NCBI GenBank assembly: GCA_030428355.1
Contig: JAUIBL010000032.1
Location: forward strand, 1 to 37,809
Origin: Alphaproteobacteria bacterium
Lineage (GTDB): Bacteria; Pseudomonadota; Alphaproteobacteria; Rhodobacterales; Rhodobacteraceae
Direction of reading: 5' to 3'
DNA: 37,809 bases
Shown here one piece after another: positions 33,206 to 37,809 of the stretch. A program made the position numbers and the translations under genes. Within the stretch, counting starts at the first letter, position 1. Each line of letters begins with the position of its first letter. The notes beneath the pieces are model-generated. The model saw only the letters and a list, made by a program, of their open reading frames with translations. It was not told where the DNA came from and did no database searches.

Positions 33206-34284
33206 GGCGTCACCACGATATTGCCGGTGTGCTCCTTGCGGATGAAGGCCGCCTGCGCCTCGTGTAACTGATCAAGCGGGTATGTAGCGGCGAGGGCTGG
33301 CCGGATCGCCCGGGACTCGATGTAGCGCACGAGGTTCCCTGTGACTTCAGGGGGGATCACCGTTGACCCGGTAAACGTCAGATCACGCAAATAGAAAGTG
33401 CGCAGGTCCAGACTGACGATCGGACCGGCAATTGCGCCGGAACAGGTGTAGCGACCACCGCGTTCAAGCACGTCGATCAGATTTGGCCAATAGGGGCCGC
33501 CCACCACATCCGCGACGACGGTCACCTTGTTGGTTCCGAGGGCGTTGCGTAGATTGTCCGGCGCTCGGGGCAGCACCAGGTCTGCTCCGAGGGCGGCGAC
33601 TTCTTCATGCTTCGCTTCCGATGCCAGTGCGATCACGCGCGCGCCGCGACGCTTCGCCAATTGCACGAGTGCGCCACCGACCCCGCCAGACGCACCAGGG
33701 ACCAGAGCGGTGTCGGAAGAACCCACATCGGCCCGTGTCAGCATGCCTTCGGCTGTGGAGTAGGAGCACGAGAATGTCGCGAGTTCCGCGTCAGAGTAAT
33801 CGGAACGGATCGCGATCGCATTGGTGGCCGGAATTGTGGTGTATTCGGCAAATCCACCGTCGCGCTCTGATCCGAAATACCCTGTCTTGTCCATGTTGGC
33901 GGGGTCTTCCGGATCCCGTAACCAGTTGTCGGTGATGACCCGCTCTCCGATTCTGGCAGCATCAACACCTTCACCCACCGCGACAATGCGCCCGCAAACG
34001 TCCGCCCCCTGGATGCGCGGGAACTGGATCGGGACTCCGCCCCATGTAGGATCTTCTGCATCGACCTTTGCAAACGCCCCGCCAGTTGTCGGTTCGGACA
34101 CCGCCTTGGAGTACCAGCCGGACCGCGTGTTCACATCGGTATTGTTCAGTCCGCAGGCGCCGACCCTTATCAGGACCTCGCCGGCAGCAGGTTCTGGCCG
34201 TGGCCAGTCGTGGTGCAGGACGATTTGATCGAGATCGCCATGGCCCATTGTGACCATAGCGCGCATCTTGTTCGGCAAGTTCAT
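33202..34284 (-). CDS. MDR-superfamily oxidoreductase, apparently zinc-less
   Basis: The 360-residue product has the GroES-like N-domain (GEVLIRVGACGLNNTDVNTR, GADVCGRIVAVGEGVDAARI) and a Rossmann domain with VPGASGGVGGALVQLAKRRG for NAD(P)H. At the catalytic zinc site of alcohol dehydrogenases the pattern is CGLNNTD rather than CxxCHTD with its ligands, and the four-cysteine structural zinc lobe is missing, so it resembles quinone oxidoreductase/enoyl reductase members. A role in reducing or oxidising a carbonyl or enoyl intermediate of the pathway fits. It overlaps both neighbours by four bases. Confidence 0.85.
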   Translation of the reverse strand: MNLPNKMRAMVTMGHGDLDQIVLHHDWPRPEPAAGEVLIRVGACGLNNTDVNTRSGWYSKAVSEPTTGGAFAKVDAEDPTWGGVPIQFPRIQGADVCGRIVAVGEGVDAARIGERVITDNWLRDPEDPANMDKTGYFGSERDGGFAEYTTIPATNAIAIRSDYSDAELATFSCSYSTAEGMLTRADVGSSDTALVPGASGGVGGALVQLAKRRGARVIALASEAKHEEVAALGADLVLPRAPDNLRNALGTNKVTVVADVVGGPYWPNLIDVLERGGRYTCSGAIAGPIVSLDLRTFYLRDLTFTGSTVIPPEVTGNLVRYIESRAIRPALAATYPLDQLHEAQAAFIRKEHTGNIVVTP

Positions 34285-36737
34285 TCAGCGGCCTCCTGCG
34301 CAGCGTCCATGCGTGGCGACAGGCTCCGCGGGTCATAGGCCGGTTCGCCGAGGACAAAGGCGGGACGCGGCACGCCATGAACCACGACCTCCAAAGCGGT
34401 TCCCGGCATTACGGCATGGGGTTTGAGATAGGCGAAGGCAAGGATCTTGCCGACCGTATGACCATAAGCGACCGAGGCTGTTGAGCCGACAACCGTGCCA
34501 TCGAGCATAACCGCCTCACCGCCATGCCCGTCGCGGACGCCGTCCGGTTCAATCTCGAGATACGCACAGACCCAAGGCAGATCGGTGTTCAGGGTTTTGT
34601 CGCGGCCCAAATACTCCTTGTCCGTCCGCGCAAAGCGCAGCACATCCGCCTCGGCGAGTGTGACCTCGTTGGTCAGCTCGCCTGCGCCCTTAAAGCCTTT
34701 CTCCATCCGCATGACGTTCATCGCGAAGCTGCCGTAATCCGCGATACCGTGCGGCTTCCCTGCCTGCCAGAGCGCGTTATAGACCTCCGCCATGCCGGCA
34801 AATGGCATGTGCAGTTCCCAACCAAGCTCACCGGCATAGGACATGCGGAACGCCCAGACGCTGTGTCCGGCTACCGTGATCTGTCGCGCCGACAGCCAGC
34901 GGAATGCCGCATTGTCAAGCCGCGCGTCAGTGCAGTCCCCCAGCACATCACGCGCCTTCGGTCCGTTCAGGCTCAGCGCGCCCCAGCTGTCGGACAGCGC
35001 GCGAACGGTCACATCTGCGCTGTTACGATGGGCGGCAAGGTGGTCCAACAACCGCTGTTCGAAGAAGGCTGCACAGACAAGGTAGAACTTGTCCTCGGTC
35101 ATCCGAACGATGGTGGTTTCCAATTCGATTCGGCCGCGATGGTTCAGCATATGGGTCAAGGTGATCGACCCGACCTTTTGCGGCATCCGGTTCGCCGTCA
35201 GCCGGTCCAGCAGCGCGTAGGCATCCTGTCCTTCGACCAGCACCTTGGTGAACGCCGTGACATCCATGATCCCGACCCGCTCGCGCACCGCCTTGACCTC
35301 GGCTGCGACCATGTCATCCACGACGGTACGGCGGAACGAGTAGTGGTCTTCCTGAGCCACGCCGTCCCGTGCAAACCAGCGTGGGCGCTCAAACCCGTAA
35401 ACTTCTTCGAACACTGCGCCTTTGGACTTCAGCGTGTCATACAAGGGCGACGGTTTGACGGGACGTCCGGCAAGGCGGTTGAAATGCGGGAAAGGGATTT
35501 CGTGACGCAGACAGTAGTCCTCCTTCGCCTTGACGACTTGCCACTCCTTATTCGCGTAAGATCCGAACCGGCGCGGATCGTAGTCCCGCATCGAGATGTC
35601 CGCAGCCCCATGCACCATCCAGCGCGCGAGTTCGCGGGTCAGCCCCGGCCCCCAGCCAATGCCGATCTGGGTGCCGCAACAGCACCAGTAGTTGCGCACA
35701 CCCGGCGCGGGGCCGATCAGCGGGTTGCCATCAGGTGGATGGCTGATGGCACCATGAACGTCAAGGCTGATACCCAGCTCCGCAAAGATTGGCATCCTGT
35801 TCAGGGATTCCTCAAGCCAGGGCATGACACGGTCATAGTCGGCGGCGAACAACTCGTTCTCGGCCTCCCAAGGACAATGATCCTCCCAAACCGTGTTGGG
35901 GTTGGCTTTCTCGTAGATCCCGATCAGGCCCTTTTTCTGCTCCATCCGGATGTAGCCTGACACCTTGCGGTCATCGCGGATCACTGGCAACTCGCGCTCA
36001 AGGTCTCGGAATTCCGGCACCTCTTCCGTGACGAAATAATGGTGCGTCATCGACGTCATCGGCAATTGCAGCCCTGACCATTCCCCCATCTGCCGCGCAT
36101 AGGTGCCGCCAGCATTGACCACATGTTCACAGAGGATCGCGCCCTGTTCGGTCTCCACCAGCCATTCACCCGAGGGTTGCTGCGTGATGTTCGTGGCGCG
36201 ACAGCGGCGGATGATCCGCACGCCTTTGGCCCGCGCCCCGGCGGCCATCGCCATGGTCACATTCGTTGGGTCGACATGGCCATCGTCCGGCGTGTGCAGC
36301 GCCCCCAACACCCCGTCGAGATTGTAGAACGGATGCAGTTCGGCAATCCTGTCCGGCCCCACCAGTTCGATGTTGAAGCCAAGCGATCGGCCAACCGAAA
36401 GCGTGTGGCGCAGCCAGTCCATCTCGTCCTCGGTATAGGCCAGCCGGAACGACCCGCAGCCATGCCATGTCACGGCTTGCCCTGTCTCACGCTCTAACCT
36501 GCCCGAATACAGGCCGATGTTGTAATCCACGCATTTGCCCAATGAGAAACTCGAGGTGGAATGGGTGATCTGACCGGCAGCGTGCCACGTGCTGCCGCTT
36601 GTCAATTCGGCCTTTTCCAAAAGCACCGTATCCGCCCCCCAGCCTTCGTGGCCAAGATGGTAGGCAAGACCGACCCCCATAACACCGCCGCCAACGATGA
36701 CCACGCGGGCGTGGCTGGGAAACTGATTGTCCGACAT
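34281..36737 (-). CDS. Dimethylglycine/sarcosine dehydrogenase-like flavoprotein (FAD + GcvT domains)
   Basis: The 818-residue product is an N-demethylase of the DMGDH type. Residues 1-400 form the DAO-type FAD domain with VVIVGGGVMGVGLAYHL (12-28) and SGSTWHAAGQ, whose His52 matches the covalently flavinylated histidine of the family. HPPDGNPLIGPAPGVRNYW marks its end. From about 430 onward comes the aminomethyltransferase (GcvT) part, with RERVGIMDVTAFTKVLVEG, RMSYAGELGWELHMPF and MRMEKGFKGAGELTNEVTL, which moves the removed methyl group onto tetrahydrofolate. The substrate is likely a secondary or tertiary N-methyl amino acid. It is first in the leftward unit; AGAGGA seven bases before the ATG supports the start. 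Confidence 0.9.
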   Translation of the reverse strand: MSDNQFPSHARVVIVGGGVMGVGLAYHLGHEGWGADTVLLEKAELTSGSTWHAAGQITHSTSSFSLGKCVDYNIGLYSGRLERETGQAVTWHGCGSFRLAYTEDEMDWLRHTLSVGRSLGFNIELVGPDRIAELHPFYNLDGVLGALHTPDDGHVDPTNVTMAMAAGARAKGVRIIRRCRATNITQQPSGEWLVETEQGAILCEHVVNAGGTYARQMGEWSGLQLPMTSMTHHYFVTEEVPEFRDLERELPVIRDDRKVSGYIRMEQKKGLIGIYEKANPNTVWEDHCPWEAENELFAADYDRVMPWLEESLNRMPIFAELGISLDVHGAISHPPDGNPLIGPAPGVRNYWCCCGTQIGIGWGPGLTRELARWMVHGAADISMRDYDPRRFGSYANKEWQVVKAKEDYCLRHEIPFPHFNRLAGRPVKPSPLYDTLKSKGAVFEEVYGFERPRWFARDGVAQEDHYSFRRTVVDDMVAAEVKAVRERVGIMDVTAFTKVLVEGQDAYALLDRLTANRMPQKVGSITLTHMLNHRGRIELETTIVRMTEDKFYLVCAAFFEQRLLDHLAAHRNSADVTVRALSDSWGALSLNGPKARDVLGDCTDARLDNAAFRWLSARQITVAGHSVWAFRMSYAGELGWELHMPFAGMAEVYNALWQAGKPHGIADYGSFAMNVMRMEKGFKGAGELTNEVTLAEADVLRFARTDKEYLGRDKTLNTDLPWVCAYLEIEPDGVRDGHGGEAVMLDGTVVGSTASVAYGHTVGKILAFAYLKPHAVMPGTALEVVVHGVPRPAFVLGEPAYDPRSLSPRMDAAQEAAE

Positions 36738-36787
36738 TGTCGATTCCTCTGCTCAGGAGAAGCGAAACTTGTGGACAGGCTAAGTGT

Positions 36788-37696
36788 ATGTTTGTACCAA
36801 TGTCAAATATGAATGGAACAAATGTATCATCGCACGTTTTAGAGCGCCTCACCGAAGAGTGGGATGCCTTGACTCCCGAAGCGCAGAAAGCCGCGCGCTA
36901 CGTACTTGAAAACCCCAATGACGTGGGGGTTTCGACTGTGCGCGAAATCGCTGAAGCGGCGAATGTGAAACCCAACACCTTTGTCCGCATGGCAAGGCAG
37001 GTGGGGTTCGAAGGCTACGAAGACTTCCGGGCCCCGTTTCGCGAGGCGATCCGCAAGGGAGCTGTCAGCTTTCCCGACCGGGCGCGTTGGCTGCAGGACA
37101 TCCGCAAGTCGGGCGATCTGGGCGGACTTTATGCCGACATGGTCGAAGGCGCGATCCGCAACCTTGAAGAAACCTTTGCGGTTATCGACGCGGACACCCT
37201 TAAAGCCGCGGCCGAGGCGATCTGGTCCAGCCGTCAGGTCTTCACACTTGGGGTTGGGGTGAACAACGCCAATGCGCGAAACTTTACTTACCTTGCGTCC
37301 ACCGGCATGGTGCAATTCCACGCGATACCGCGCGAAGGATCCACCCCGACGGATGATCTGGCCTGGGCCGACAAGCGCGATGTTCTGATCGCCATGTCGA
37401 TGCGCCCCTACCGCACCGAAGTCGTCGCCGCCATCGAGGTGGCCCGCGAACAGGGTCTGACCATCATCGGCCTCAGCGACAGCCCCGCCAGTCCGATCAT
37501 CCGAGCCGCACATCATGGCTTTGTCGTTGCCGTCGACACGCCGCAGTTTTTCCCGTCGTCCGTGTCCACCATCGCGCTGCTTGAGACGCTGCTGAGCTTC
37601 GTGATCGCCGTGGCCAGCGACGAGATCGTCGATCGGGTTGAGCAATTTCACCGCCGCCGACATCAGCTTGGCATCTATATAGAGGAGCCGGAATGA
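36788..37696 (+). CDS. MurR/RpiR-family transcriptional regulator
   Basis: The 302-residue product has the N-terminal helix-turn-helix (TVREIAEAANVKPNTFVRMA, VGFEGYEDFR) and a C-terminal SIS sugar-phosphate-type domain (VFTLGVGVNNANARNFTYLA, DVLIAMSMRPYRTEVVAAIE). In this cluster the ligand may be an intermediate rather than a sugar phosphate. Three starts are possible: 36788 (best, ACAGG eight bases upstream), 36800 and 36809. With the first, the operator lies inside the first codons. It overlaps the Rieske gene by four bases, so regulator and oxygenase are co-translated. Confidence 0.9.
   Translation: MFVPMSNMNGTNVSSHVLERLTEEWDALTPEAQKAARYVLENPNDVGVSTVREIAEAANVKPNTFVRMARQVGFEGYEDFRAPFREAIRKGAVSFPDRARWLQDIRKSGDLGGLYADMVEGAIRNLEETFAVIDADTLKAAAEAIWSSRQVFTLGVGVNNANARNFTYLASTGMVQFHAIPREGSTPTDDLAWADKRDVLIAMSMRPYRTEVVAAIEVAREQGLTIIGLSDSPASPIIRAAHHGFVVAVDTPQFFPSSVSTIALLETLLSFVIAVASDEIVDRVEQFHRRRHQLGIYIEEPE
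36791..36822. promoter_or_regulatory. Inverted-repeat operator with a nested TTGACA, between divergent units
   Basis: TTTGTACCA (36791-36799) and TGGAACAAA (36814-36822) match in 8 of 9 positions as an inverted repeat with a 14-base spacer. On the minus strand a perfect -35 hexamer TTGACA (36806 down to 36801) lies in the spacer, pointing at the flavoprotein gene; the -10 is weak (TAGCCT at 18-base spacing). This suits binding of the adjacent RpiR-type regulator. Confidence 0.55.
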
Positions 37697-37809
37697 AGGA
37701 TGAAACAGGCCCCGTCCGGTCGCTGGACGCGCGATACTATACCGATCCCCAAGTGTTCGAGGTCGAAAAAGCCGGACTTCTGGCGCGCACATGGCAATTC
37801 GCCTGCCAT
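37693..37809 (+). CDS. Rieske oxygenase alpha subunit, N-terminal start (partial)
   Basis: Thirty-nine codons are present, starting MKDETGPVRSLDARYYTDPQ and ending with KAGLLARTWQFACH. The pattern of tyrosine-acid positions followed by an aromatic TWQFACH is that of ring-hydroxylating-type Rieske oxygenases which demethylate glycine betaine (GbcA), stachydrine or carnitine; the [2Fe-2S] and iron sites lie beyond the window. The ATGA overlap with the regulator gene fixes the start. The function call rests on a short piece and on context. Confidence 0.75.
   Translation, partial: MKDETGPVRSLDARYYTDPQVFEVEKAGLLARTWQFACH

Noticed and set aside
1..37809. tRNA genes, CRISPR arrays, intact insertion sequences or phage genes
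   Set aside because: I looked for cloverleaf-type sequences, regular repeat-spacer units and transposase motifs and found none that I could support.

Overview
The window comes from a high-GC alphaproteobacterium, most likely a marine Rhodobacterales (Roseobacter-group) member. The evidence is the tuf-rpsJ-rplC-rplD-rplW order with an alanine-rich tail on L3, the R. capsulatus-type split xanthine dehydrogenase (XdhA carrying FeS and FAD, plus XdhB and XdhC), the short HisG with HisZ, a B12-dependent class II ribonucleotide reductase, and a betaine-type catabolic cluster. I made no database search; all family calls are by eye.

Layout. 1-2317 (+): end of tuf and the first four genes of the S10 ribosomal operon, closed by a strong terminator directly after rplW; rplB and the rest of the operon are not in the window. 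2479-12100 (-): one long transcription unit, read right to left, of xdhA-xdhB-xdhC, then an ABC transporter ATPase, two permeases and a BMP-family binding protein. This couples purine or nucleoside uptake to xanthine/hypoxanthine oxidation. Both xdhA and xdhB carry an in-frame, hairpin-rich insert that looks like the same dispersed mini-element in opposite orientations. 12396-13245 (-): an ArsR-type repressor and SRPBCC protein pair with two near-identical operator copies. 13324-17921 (+): dnaE and a lipoprotein. 17928-18128 (-): slyX. 18340-21760 (+): hisS-hisZ-hisG, translationally coupled; hisS contains an AT-richer, longer-than-usual segment. 21814-24597 (-): an ABC1/UbiB-like kinase, yghU and a DUF1489 protein. 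24802-27093 (+): nrdJ, with a DnaA box and two inverted repeats upstream.

27094-29701 is an accessory-looking stretch: AT-rich DNA with helically phased repeats, a terminator, a solitary AAA+ ATPase, then more than 1 kb with only a doubtful small ORF and a small reading frame broken by an amber codon.

29702-37809 is the most interesting part. Two divergent units share a control region at about 36.74-36.82 kb. Leftward run a dimethylglycine-dehydrogenase-like flavoenzyme, a zinc-less MDR oxidoreductase, two different enolase-superfamily enzymes with a racemase-type lysine pair, and a glutamate-1-semialdehyde-aminomutase-like PLP enzyme. Rightward run an RpiR regulator and the start of a Rieske oxygenase. 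The parts fit demethylation and stereo-inversion of a quaternary amino acid (betaine-like substrate), but the exact substrate and the double epimerase and PLP mutase arrangement are not ones I can match to a described pathway.
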